A DNA stretch of 64,000 nt from NCBI GenBank assembly GCA_902363375.1, contig CABIZX010000002.1, forward strand, positions 715,699-779,698, in the 5' to 3' direction. The DNA is from Clostridiaceae bacterium (lineage in GTDB: Bacteria > Bacillota > Clostridia > Clostridiales > Clostridiaceae). This document shows, in pieces, positions 52,501 through 60,348 of the stretch. Numbering within the stretch: position 1 is the stretch's first letter; the number at the start of each line of letters is the position of its first letter. The notes beneath the pieces are model-generated. The model searched no databases. It saw only the letters and a program-made list of their open reading frames with translations, and was not told where the DNA came from. The position numbers were made by a program, and so were the translations under genes.

Positions 52501-52521
52501 ATGATTAATTTTTCTTGCTAA
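52501..52521 (+). CDS. Leader peptide MINFSC of the Lsa-type ABC-F gene
   Basis: A six-codon ORF behind AGGAG at 8 bases spacing, 196 bp upstream of the ABC-F gene and downstream of a good promoter. Its last codon is Cys followed by the stop, like MRPANC at 21343. It is followed by competing RNA stems, so it probably senses drug-arrested ribosomes. Confidence 0.7.
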   Translation: MINFSC

Positions 52522-52579
52522 ATTTAAACAGTATAATAAAACTACAGATATGGATTGTATCGTTTTTTTGTTGTACTCA

Positions 52580-52699
52580 TGCAAGAAAGTTATTGATTTT
52601 TTCACTTGAAAAATATGTCCTAATCAGCCCATAATATAGGGTTGTTTTGCTGTATTTATAAGTTGTAAGAACTAGCTTTCTTGCAACTTATATTTTTTT
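52580..52699 (+). promoter_or_regulatory. Transcription attenuator of the Lsa-type ABC-F gene
   Basis: Terminator: ATAAGTTGTAAGAA (52658-52671) pairs with TTCTTGCAACTTAT (52678-52691), followed by ATTTTTTTAT. Anti-terminator: TGCAAGAAAG (52580-52589) pairs perfectly with CTTTCTTGCA (52676-52685), which destroys the terminator stem. The two folds exclude each other, the classical design of leader-peptide attenuation. Confidence 0.75.
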
Positions 52700-52717
52700 A
52701 TACAGGAGGATAAATCT

Positions 52718-54196
52718 ATGTCTTTAATAAATGTTAGAAACTTAACCTTTAGTTACGATGGAAGCTACGATAATATATTTGAAAATGTTAATTTTCAAAT
52801 AGATACTAATTGGAAATTAGGTTTTACGGGAAGGAATGGTAGAGGAAAGACTACATTTTTTAATTTATTACTTGGGAAATATGAATATAGCGGAAGTATT
52901 TCTTCAAGTGTAAACTTTGAATATTTTCCTTTTGATGTGAAGGATGAGGAAGATATGACTATTGATGTTGTAAATAGTATTTTACCAGACTGTCTCCAAT
53001 GGAAGTTAATGCGTGAGTTCTCATTTTTAGAGCTTTCCGAAGATGTCTTATATATGCCTTTTAATTTATTATCTAAAGGAGAGCAGACAAAGGTTTTACT
53101 TGCAGTATTATTTCTTAAAGAAAATAGCTTTTTATTGATTGACGAGCCGACTAATCACCTAGATATGAATGCAAGGAAACTAGTTAGTAAATATTTAAAT
53201 ACTAAAAGTGGCTTTATATTAGTATCCCATGATAAAGCTTTTCTTGATAACTGTGTTGATCATATTCTCTCAATTAATAAGGCTAATATAGAAATTCAAA
53301 AAGGTAATTTTTCTAGTTGGTGGGAAAATAAACAAAAACAAGATAATTTTGAAGTGATGGAAAATGAAAAACTTAAAAAGGATATAAATAGACTATCAGA
53401 AGCTGCAAAGAGAACAAATAACTGGTCTAATGAAGTTGAAAAATCAAAAAAAGGCTCAACAAACTCAGGTTCTAAAATTGATAGGGGATTTGTTGGACAT
53501 AAGGCGGCAAAGATGATGAAGCGCTCTAAATCAATAGAAAGTAGACAAAAAGCTGCTATAGAAGAAAAATCTAAACTCCTTAAGAATATTGAGAGTTCGG
53601 ATAAAATAAAGGTTTGTCAACTTAAATATAATAAAAGTCAACTTGTAGAACTTAAGGATATTTCAATTTATTATGATGATAAAATTATTTGTGAAGATAT
53701 AAGTTTTACTATTGAACAAGGAGATAGAGTTGCCCTTATCGGCAGAAATGGATCAGGTAAATCTAGTATTATTAAGCTTATCTGCGATGAGAATATAGGA
53801 TATAGAGGAACCTTTAGAAAAGGAAGTCAACTAAAAATATCTTATGTCTCTCAAGATACATCACATTTAAGGGGAAATCTAAGTGACTATGCCTTAGATA
53901 ACGATATTGATGAAAGCCTTTTTAAATCTATCTTAAGAAAACTTGATTTTTCAAGAGTTCAATTTGAAAAAGATATATCATCCTTTAGTGGAGGGCAAAA
54001 GAAAAAAGTACTACTTGCCAAAAGTATCTGTGATAGGGCTCATTTATACATTTGGGATGAACCCCTTAACTTTATAGATATCATATCTCGTATGCAAATA
54101 GAAGAGTTAATACTTGAATATTCACCAACATTGCTATTTGTAGAACATGATAGTTCATTTTGTGAAAATATAGCAACAAAAGTAGTTAAGCTTTAA
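52718..54196 (+). CDS. Lsa-family ABC-F ribosomal protection protein
   Basis: A 492-residue ABC-F protein closely patterned on Lsa(A) (498 residues): NWKLGFTGRNGRGKTT (Walker A at 38-46), LLSKGEQTKVLLA, LLIDEPTNHLDM, linker 190-300 with HKAAKMMKRSKSIESRQ (the antibiotic-resistance domain tip region), IGRNGSGKSS (Walker A2 at 342-350), FSGGQKKKV, and LYIWDEPLNFIDI. This family protects ribosomes from lincosamides, streptogramin A and pleuromutilins. NBD1 signature is LSKGE rather than LSGGE. RBS ACAGGAGG is 6 bases upstream. It is controlled by a leader peptide and attenuator, so drug-inducible. Confidence 0.93.
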   Translation: MSLINVRNLTFSYDGSYDNIFENVNFQIDTNWKLGFTGRNGRGKTTFFNLLLGKYEYSGSISSSVNFEYFPFDVKDEEDMTIDVVNSILPDCLQWKLMREFSFLELSEDVLYMPFNLLSKGEQTKVLLAVLFLKENSFLLIDEPTNHLDMNARKLVSKYLNTKSGFILVSHDKAFLDNCVDHILSINKANIEIQKGNFSSWWENKQKQDNFEVMENEKLKKDINRLSEAAKRTNNWSNEVEKSKKGSTNSGSKIDRGFVGHKAAKMMKRSKSIESRQKAAIEEKSKLLKNIESSDKIKVCQLKYNKSQLVELKDISIYYDDKIICEDISFTIEQGDRVALIGRNGSGKSSIIKLICDENIGYRGTFRKGSQLKISYVSQDTSHLRGNLSDYALDNDIDESLFKSILRKLDFSRVQFEKDISSFSGGQKKKVLLAKSICDRAHLYIWDEPLNFIDIISRMQIEELILEYSPTLLFVEHDSSFCENIATKVVKL

Positions 54197-54320
54197 TTTA
54201 TAGTAGATTAGAAATTAGATGTAAATTTCTAATAAAGTTAAAGTATAGCAGCTTGAAAAGAAATACTTATTATTCACAAAAGTAATTAGAAAAATTGTTT
54301 ATAAATAATTTAATAAATTA

Positions 54321-54403
54321 TAAGGGGTTTCGCAAAATAAGTACTAATATGGTGTAAAATATTTAAAGTACACATTAATAATATTATTAGCGAAGTCCCC
54401 TTA
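54321..54403. repeat. Dispersed palindromic element, copy 3 (deleted right arm)
   Basis: Ends are inverted (TAAGGGGTTTCGC at 54321, GCGAAGTCCCCTTA at 54390). The inner left arm (CAAAATAAGTACTAATAT...AAATATTTAAAGTACAC) and the loop ATTAATAATAT match copy 1, but most of the right arm is missing. Confidence 0.65.
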
Positions 54404-54414
54404 CAATATATTTT

Positions 54415-54579
54415 TTATTGAGTTATTTTTGATGAACAGAGTTTACAAATGTTTATGACTTTGCCATCTTCACACTTTTTAGTCCAAACTAATTTGACTC
54501 TCTTTCTTCCACATAGAGGACAAGTGCCTCTCCATCCAGAAATTTTTTTAATAATTTTTCCCCTTCTTTGTTTACCCAT
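54415..54579 (-). CDS. Small four-cysteine zinc-ribbon protein
   Basis: A 54-residue basic protein with CPLCGRKR (19-26) and CKLCSSK near the end, i.e. two CxxC knuckles separated by about 24 residues, a zinc ribbon. The basic N-terminus (GKQRRGKIIKK) suggests nucleic acid or ribosome binding. The start at 54579 follows GGGGCGATGATACA. Function unknown. Confidence 0.65.
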   Translation of the reverse strand: MGKQRRGKIIKKISGWRGTCPLCGRKRVKLVWTKKCEDGKVINICKLCSSKITQ

Positions 54580-54621
54580 TGTATCATCGCCCCTTTCTTT
54601 TAAAAATATATTTAAATACAA

Positions 54622-55498
54622 GAAAAGTTATGACTAAAAATTTAAGTGAATTTAATTAAAAAAGGTATAGCTTTAATTTTAAAAAAATGTAAAGAGTAGC
54701 ATCATAATTAAATGATATCTACTCTTTATATATCTTTAGGGTATGTAAATACTTTGTTTATTTTTCTTTGCATAAGATAAATGCTGGAATGTAGGTCATA
54801 ACCAGCATTTATCTCTTGAGAGTTTAATAATTAAATGAAAATGTAAAATGTAAAATTTTAGTGTAAGTAATATTATAGTTTTATTTTAACATAATATTAT
54901 TTAAAAAAAATATCAAAAAAACGTGTTTACAATAATTTAGCAAATATATTAATTTTATGTAAATTTATTAATTATGTGTTTATAATAAGTAAATAAAGTT
55001 AATATTTGTATAGGGAAAATTATAGAATAGATATTAAGTAATAAATATTATAAAAAATATGAAGTAATTAAAGGATTATTATAATCTTAAAAATAAATTA
55101 AGGTAGCTATAAAGCTACCTTTTCTTTTGTGTAAGCACATATTGAGAGTGAACTCAATTAAATTATAGACATATAATATAGAGTATATACATTTATTTCA
55201 TATAACTACTTTTCTAGTTTATTCATTTCGTTACTATTTTCATCACTCATAAACTCATACTTCATTACAAGTTTTAGGCTATAATTAAATATTATCCTAT
55301 CATACAGTAAATGTAATAGCTATTCAAATATATAGAAATACAATTATTCTTAGAGAAATTTTTAGAATTGGTTACAAATATAACTTTGTTAGCATATAAT
55401 ACGCTAACAAAGAATACTTTTAATAGTATAAATACCAATAAATTGCCTTCAATTGTGTTAAAACAGGATAGTACCAATAATTAGGTGGGAAGTTGAAT
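54622..55498. other. 877-bp gene-free region with three hairpins
   Basis: Hairpins at 54691-54727 (AAAGAGTAG/CTACTCTTT), 54779-54810 (AAATGCTGG/CCAGCATTT) and 55100-55125 (AAGGTAGCT/AGCTACCTT then TTCTTTT). The last is a good terminator without any gene on its strand upstream, so a small RNA may end there. The rest is AT-rich with nothing recognised. Confidence 0.5.
55100..55130 (+). terminator. Orphan intrinsic terminator
   Basis: AAGGTAGCT-ATAA-AGCTACCTT followed by TTCTTTTGT. There is no plus-strand gene within 900 bp upstream. Confidence 0.65.
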
Positions 55499-57154
55499 AT
55501 GTTCAGAAAACCATTGAATAAGACAAATAAATTCTTAACAACACTTGCTATAATTTTGTTAGTTTGCACCTTAGTTTGGATTGGAGTGAATAATGAAGTT
55601 AGAATCGAACTTACTAAGGTATATGCAAATCATGCTAATACAGTATTCAAAACATTTTTAGATAATCTACATTGTGGGTATGAAAAGGAAGTTATTATTG
55701 ACAATATTAACTTAAGGATATTAAATTGCTCTATTTCTATTTTTATTATTTCTATGGGAATTGTTATACTTATATTTTACTTAATCTTTTTTAAAATGAA
55801 AAAGCCAATGACACAAGCTATGGTCTTCGGACTATTATTTATTTTGGGTGGAGTATGGAGTTTGAATACAATATTATCCACTTTTATGCAACTTTTAGGT
55901 GTTTCCGACTATTATAATTTTTTATTAGCAATAGAGATGCTTAATACCATATCTGTAATTATCATTGTCATATTCCTTATAAATGAATGGCATAATTTTA
56001 AAGATAAATATACAAAGAATTTAATTTTTTCAACTGCATTTATTTGTGTAGGAATAATTGGTGATGTGATATGCAATTATTTCGAAGTTATATCCTTTGT
56101 AATTTGGTTCAAGATTGGTTTTTTATTCTTTATAATAGTGCAGTTTATACATCTTGTTAAATCAATTCAACAATCCATTTTAGAAGATGCAAGGATTCAG
56201 GTGCTAGAAGAAAAGCAAGAACAACTTGAAAAGGAGCTAGCATATCAACAACTAATTACTGAATCTACAAAGGGATTTTATGAGAGTATTTATGAATTTG
56301 ATATTACTCATAACTGTGCAGGAAATGAAGAAACATGTAAATACTTTGAGAGTATTGGATTATCCAAAGATGCCTCTTATGATCAGTACTTAGAGGCTAT
56401 GGCTGAAAGTCAAATAAAATTAGAATTTAGACAGAAATATATTGATATACTTTCATCTATCAATATATTAAAGTCATATCATGAAGGAAGAAAAAATCCG
56501 AGATATGATTTGATGATTTCGTCTGATAATGGAAAAAGTTATTACTGGATTCGTATTATGACTTGTATCTTTTACTGGAAATATGATAATTCAATTAGAG
56601 TTCTTGCTTACAGTCAAAATATAGATGATGAGATAAAACAGACTAGAGCATTAGAAGAGCAAGCAAAGAGAGATTCTCTAACGTATTTTTTAAATAAGGC
56701 TACCACTAATGAGGTTATTACAAAAGCTATTTCAAATGCTAATTTCACTAGTAGTAAATATGCATTTTTTATTATAGATATAGATGACTTCAAGATAGCA
56801 AATGATAATTTTGGCCACGCTTTTGGAGACTTTGTAATAACTAAATTTGCATTTGAGTTAAAGGCGCAATTTAGAAATGATGATATTTTAGGACGCATCG
56901 GAGGAGATGAGTTTGTAATTTTCATACCAGTTCCAAGTGAAGAGTGGGTAGAGAAGAAGGCAAGTAATCTTGTAAGTACATTAAATCAAGAGATTAGCCA
57001 GGATGAAAGTAAATGGAAAGTTGCTGTTAGTATTGGTATTGCCATCTCTCCAGAGTATGGAACTAGTTTTGAAGCTCTTTATAGAAATGCAGATAGGGCA
57101 CTTTATGAAACAAAGAAACGTGGAAAAAATGGATTTACTATATATATTCCATAG
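55499..57154 (+). CDS. Membrane-bound diguanylate cyclase
   Basis: A 551-residue protein that makes cyclic di-GMP. A first helix (FLTTLAIILLVCTLVWIGV) is followed by a 50-residue outer loop, then about six helices (75-230), a coiled coil, a PAS-like segment (about 265-375) and the GGDEF domain. The active site GGDEF is intact at 468-472, and the inhibitory I-site RxxD (RNDD, 459-462) lies five residues before it, so product feedback is expected. The start at 55499 follows AGGTGGG by 9 bases. The terminator stem overlaps its stop codon. No phosphodiesterase is in the window. Confidence 0.93.
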   Translation: MFRKPLNKTNKFLTTLAIILLVCTLVWIGVNNEVRIELTKVYANHANTVFKTFLDNLHCGYEKEVIIDNINLRILNCSISIFIISMGIVILIFYLIFFKMKKPMTQAMVFGLLFILGGVWSLNTILSTFMQLLGVSDYYNFLLAIEMLNTISVIIIVIFLINEWHNFKDKYTKNLIFSTAFICVGIIGDVICNYFEVISFVIWFKIGFLFFIIVQFIHLVKSIQQSILEDARIQVLEEKQEQLEKELAYQQLITESTKGFYESIYEFDITHNCAGNEETCKYFESIGLSKDASYDQYLEAMAESQIKLEFRQKYIDILSSINILKSYHEGRKNPRYDLMISSDNGKSYYWIRIMTCIFYWKYDNSIRVLAYSQNIDDEIKQTRALEEQAKRDSLTYFLNKATTNEVITKAISNANFTSSKYAFFIIDIDDFKIANDNFGHAFGDFVITKFAFELKAQFRNDDILGRIGGDEFVIFIPVPSEEWVEKKASNLVSTLNQEISQDESKWKVAVSIGIAISPEYGTSFEALYRNADRALYETKKRGKNGFTIYIP

Positions 57155-57183
57155 TACAGTAAGAGTACTATGGAATTTTTATA
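57146..57183 (+). terminator. Intrinsic terminator overlapping the cyclase stop codon
   Basis: ATTCCATAGTAC pairs perfectly with GTACTATGGAAT, followed by TTTTATATT. Confidence 0.85.
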
Positions 57184-57378
57184 TTGGAGATTTAATACTT
57201 AGCATAGTCATGATATAAAAATTTTCGATTCTAATGATACATAGAACATATAGAATACCAATTTTAAATTAATATTATCGCCAAAAAGGCTTTTTATATT
57301 CAGACAACTCATTCCATATAATTGAATTTATTATAAATGATTATGTTGTATCAATTCTAAAATATGGTATATAATTTA

Positions 57379-57439
57379 TTGACAACAATAGTATATTGCA
57401 ATACAATATAGTAAAGGGTATATTGTATTGCAATATACT
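57379..57439 (+). promoter_or_regulatory. PadR promoter with 21-bp inverted repeat operator
   Basis: TTGACA (57379-57384), 17 bp, TACAAT (57102 offset: 57402-57407). A perfect 21-bp inverted repeat (57390-57410 against 57419-57439, spacer 8) covers the -10 region. Each arm contains the palindrome TATTGCAATA. It precedes the operon with the PadR gene and is surely its operator. Confidence 0.75.
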
Positions 57440-57482
57440 ATGTAATAAATAATACCTTGAATTTAATTTGGAGGGGAAGTTT

Positions 57483-58160
57483 ATGAAGACAAAACAATAT
57501 ATAAAAGAGGTTAATAAATTTAGCAGCAGATTAAGTGAGGAAAATGAGAAGAAGTTTGATAATATACTGTTTAGGGTAAGATTTTCAAAAATCAATGATC
57601 ATGATGCTGAAGAATTTATTCATCATTGTTTAGATTTATTTTTACAAGCAGAAGAAAGAGGCGTTGAAGTAGAGGAGATATTAGGTAATAATGATATAGA
57701 TTCATTTTGTGATGAATTTATAGAGGAAACCATGAATGGATATTCAGCTATAGAGAAGGTATATTGGAGAGTATCTAAATTACCAATAGTATTATTAATC
57801 TTTACTGGTGTATTTGAGATGCTTGTGGGATACTTAATTAAAGCGTGGGTAAATGGAAGCAGGACCTTTGCAGTACCAGTAACCGTTTCAATGATTGTTA
57901 ACACACTTATTACACTAATAATAACTAGTTATTTATTATCAAATATAGCTCGTTTAGATAAGTTTTTTTCAAGTGATAGAAAAACTGATATAAAGATAAC
58001 TATTTTATTGTGGTTATTCTTTTGTGTGCTAATAGCTGTATTTGTATTAAGCAAACTATTTTTAACAAAGGTGCTCTTTGAAGTTAACTATTTAATATTC
58101 ATGGGTACACTTATAATTATATGTTCAGCACAAAGTTTCTTTGAGAATAGAAATGATTAG
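57483..58160 (+). CDS. PadR-operon membrane protein with DUF1048-like N-terminus
   Basis: A 225-residue protein. The N-terminal 100 residues are cytoplasmic and helical (FIHHCLDLFLQAEERGVEVEEILGNNDIDSFCDEFIEETM), resembling the domain that accompanies PadR regulators (DUF1048/HAAS-like), which often contacts the regulator. Four helices follow (about 105-220). The start at 57483 follows GGAGGGG. The PadR gene begins 12 bp after the stop, so it is an operon. Probable role: membrane sensor or efflux-linked protein, inferred. Confidence 0.8.
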   Translation: MKTKQYIKEVNKFSSRLSEENEKKFDNILFRVRFSKINDHDAEEFIHHCLDLFLQAEERGVEVEEILGNNDIDSFCDEFIEETMNGYSAIEKVYWRVSKLPIVLLIFTGVFEMLVGYLIKAWVNGSRTFAVPVTVSMIVNTLITLIITSYLLSNIARLDKFFSSDRKTDIKITILLWLFFCVLIAVFVLSKLFLTKVLFEVNYLIFMGTLIIICSAQSFFENRND

Positions 58161-58172
58161 AAGGAGAATGAG

Positions 58173-58505
58173 ATGAATAATAAATCACAGTTATTAAAAG
58201 GGAGCTTAGAGGGCTGTGTTCTTAGAATTATAGATTTAAAAGAAGAAATTTATGGATATGATATTGCTAGAATCTTAAAGGAAAATGGATTCACTGATAT
58301 TTCAGAAGGAACCTTATATCCATTATATACACGTCTTCAGAGAAATGGTTTCATATCTTCAACTATGAGGGAATCAACCCTAGGACCAGCTAGAAAGTAT
58401 TATCATTTAACAGATAAGGGGCGTGAAGAATTAAAAGAATTTATGGAGACTTGGGAATATATGAGTAAAAATATTAATGATATAATTAGTGGAAAAATAC
58501 TTTAA
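58173..58505 (+). CDS. PadR-family transcriptional repressor
   Basis: A 110-residue winged-helix regulator (subfamily 1): LLKGSLEGCVLRIIDLKEEIYGYDIARILKENGF, ISEGTLYPLYTRLQRNGFISS as the recognition helix and wing, YHLTDKGREELKEF, then a short dimer helix. RBS AAGGAG is upstream. It almost certainly binds the large palindrome at 57390-57439 and represses its own operon; the inducer is unknown. Confidence 0.93.
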   Translation: MNNKSQLLKGSLEGCVLRIIDLKEEIYGYDIARILKENGFTDISEGTLYPLYTRLQRNGFISSTMRESTLGPARKYYHLTDKGREELKEFMETWEYMSKNINDIISGKIL

Positions 58506-58647
58506 ATTTCGCTACTCCATAAACCCTTTGAAATGATAAATATATACAAGTCTATCTTTTAAAATAATCGCTAGGAAACTTGCTACTTTTTTAATTACAA
58601 ATATTCCTATACATAAATATGTATAAAGATTTATATATAAAATCCTA

Positions 58648-58678
58648 TTGACTCTTGGGTTACCAAAGACTTTATAAT
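58648..58678 (+). promoter_or_regulatory. MerR-type promoter of the BmrR-like gene
   Basis: TTGACT (58648-58653), 19-bp spacer, TATAAT (58673-58678). The spacer has the dyad CTT-GGGTTACC-AAAG. Overlong spacing with a central dyad is the mark of MerR control. Confidence 0.65.
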
Positions 58679-58730
58679 GGAAATAGAAGGCAAGGTGCGC
58701 ACTTGTAAGCTTATTTGTTGAGGTGAAATT

Positions 58731-59555
58731 ATGTTTAAGATTGGTGAATTTTCACGTATGAGTGGACTTTCAATTAACACACTATACCATTATGATAATA
58801 TAGGTCTTTTAAAGCCAATCCATGTTGATGAATTTACAGGTTATAGATATTATGATGCAAATCAACTTATAACTATTAATAAAATAATTGCTTTAAAGGA
58901 TGCTGGATTTTCGCTTGTAGAAATTAATGATTTCTTTAAGAATAATTCTAGTAATGAATCACTTATAAAAGTTTTGGAAGTTAAAGCAGAATTGCTTGAA
59001 AAGGCATTAGAAGTAGAAACAAGTAGGCTTCAACGTCTTCATACAAATATATTTTTAATAAAGAATGGAGGCATACCTACTATGAATGAAATTTCTATTA
59101 AAAAGGTGGAAAAAATTTTAGTTGCATCACTTAGAAACTCTTTTGTAAAGAATGGTAACCAGACTTATGATGAATTTTGTGAAGACTTATGGACAAAAGT
59201 TAATGAGCATATTGATAAAGAAAAAGGGAAGCGTACAATTCCATGTATGACACTTTATCATGAAGATAATACTTCAATACAGGACATGGAAGTGGTAGAG
59301 CCCATAACAAAAGTAATTCCAGAGGGTAATAATGTTAAAGTGTATGAGCTGCCTATCATTGAAAAAATGGCTTGCATAGTTCATAATGGTTCCTTTGCAA
59401 CCATCGGAGAGACCTATGAAAATATGTATAAATGGATTTCAAAAAATAAATATTCAATCTGTGGACCAATTAGAGAGATATATCATAAAGGTGAATGGGT
59501 AACAGAGAATCCAGATGAATATGTAACGGAGCTTCAATTTCCTATAAAGCAATAG
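58731..59555 (+). CDS. MerR-family multidrug regulator with GyrI-like domain (BmrR-like)
   Basis: A 274-residue regulator: MerR winged helix (FKIGEFSRMSGLSINTLYHYDNIGLLKPIHVDEFTGYRYYD, 2-43), a dimerisation coiled coil (about 75-115) and a GyrI-like/AraC-type effector domain (about 118-272; MNEISIKKVEKILVASLRNS). This is the BmrR architecture that recognises lipophilic cations and activates an efflux gene. No transporter lies adjacent; only its own promoter with a 19-bp spacer is in reach, so autoregulation is clear and other targets lie elsewhere. RBS GAGGTG is 6 bases upstream. Confidence 0.92.
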   Translation: MFKIGEFSRMSGLSINTLYHYDNIGLLKPIHVDEFTGYRYYDANQLITINKIIALKDAGFSLVEINDFFKNNSSNESLIKVLEVKAELLEKALEVETSRLQRLHTNIFLIKNGGIPTMNEISIKKVEKILVASLRNSFVKNGNQTYDEFCEDLWTKVNEHIDKEKGKRTIPCMTLYHEDNTSIQDMEVVEPITKVIPEGNNVKVYELPIIEKMACIVHNGSFATIGETYENMYKWISKNKYSICGPIREIYHKGEWVTENPDEYVTELQFPIKQ

Positions 59556-59591
59556 AATTAAACTAAAATAAAAATTAGATAAACATTAAAA

Positions 59592-59660
59592 GAGGCTTTC
59601 ACAAAATAAACTAATATAAAGAAATATTTAAGATGTATTTTCATAAAGCCCTTTTGTGGT
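59592..59660. repeat. Dispersed palindromic element, copy 4 (truncated)
   Basis: GAGGCTTTCACAAAATAAAC, CTAATATAAAGAAATATTT and AAGATGTATTTT match the left arm of the family; the right arm is mostly missing and ends in ATAAAGCCCTT, complementary to the left end. Confidence 0.65.
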
Positions 59661-59684
59661 ATTTTTATTAGAAAGAAGTTTTCT

Positions 59685-59837
59685 ATGCTTTTAGTAGATC
59701 CTATATTATGTGTAAATTTAAGAGAAAGTTTTTTATATGAAGATACGATACTAAAAACAAAGAATTGTTTATTTAGATTTATTAATGAGGAAAGAGATCT
59801 ACGTTTGAGAGAGAAAAAGGATGGATACACGCTTTAG
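59685..59837 (+). pseudogene. 50-codon ORF, probable gene relic
   Basis: Reads MLLVDPILCVNLRESFLYE then DTILKTKNCLFRFINEERD and LRLREKKDGYTL, a protein-like charged sequence. The ribosome site is weak (AGAAAG) and a truncated palindromic element lies just upstream, so it may be the end of a gene broken by that insertion, or a small unknown gene. Confidence 0.35.
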
Positions 59838-59899
59838 CATGATGCTTTTATAAAATAGAGATCTCTACATTAAGAAATTAAACAAAGGAGGAATAAATA

Positions 59900-60079
59900 A
59901 TGGCAGCAATTCTCTTGATGATAATAATGATATTGATATCTATATTATTTATATTTATCTTTAGATTTGAATCTAAAGATGAAAAAGGAGATATGATGTG
60001 TATAGAGAAATGTAACAGGGAAGACTGTGAATATTGTGTTGATAGAGAACAATGTACATTTAGAAATACAGAAGTATAG
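59900..60079 (+). CDS. 59-residue membrane protein with five-cysteine tail
   Basis: AAAGGAGGAATAAATA precedes the ATG, a very strong ribosome site. The N-terminal helix is MAAILLMIIMILISILFIFI; the tail (about 25 residues) carries five cysteines, C-x3-C-x4-C-x2-C-x5-C. The tail is probably cytoplasmic given the charge pattern and could bind metal. No family is known. An ATACCGTAT-type terminator follows. Confidence 0.7.
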   Translation: MAAILLMIIMILISILFIFIFRFESKDEKGDMMCIEKCNREDCEYCVDREQCTFRNTEV

Positions 60080-60104
60080 AAATATAAATTAGAATAGTCT
60101 TTTA

Positions 60105-60141
60105 AGTACTGTATTATTTAGAAATGAATATGCAGTATTTT
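60105..60141 (+). terminator. ATACCGTAT-family hairpin, copy 5
   Basis: AGTACTGTATTATTTA pairs with TGAATATGCAGTATTT; T-rich tail follows. The stem differs from the family consensus by paired changes (GTACTG/CAGTAT). Confidence 0.7.
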
Positions 60142-60348
60142 TATTTTACAATTTTAAAATATTACAGAGGATAAACGAAATTTAAGTATAACAAACAAGT
60201 GATTACAGGATGTAAAAATATATCCTTATAAATTAGAAATAAATTATCTTAAGAATATCGTAAGAATTGCTTAAGAGTCTCTTAAATAATTAAATATAAA
60301 ATATACTTAAGAGTAAATTGTTATTATTTTAATGGAGGTGATTTTAGA

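Noticed and set aside
55292..55477. 61-codon minus-strand frame before the diguanylate cyclase
   Set aside because: Composition is random for AT-rich DNA, no ribosome site, no protein-like pattern.
57341..57595. 84-codon minus-strand frame over the PadR operator
   Set aside because: It covers the palindromic operator and the start of the next gene; shadow frame only.
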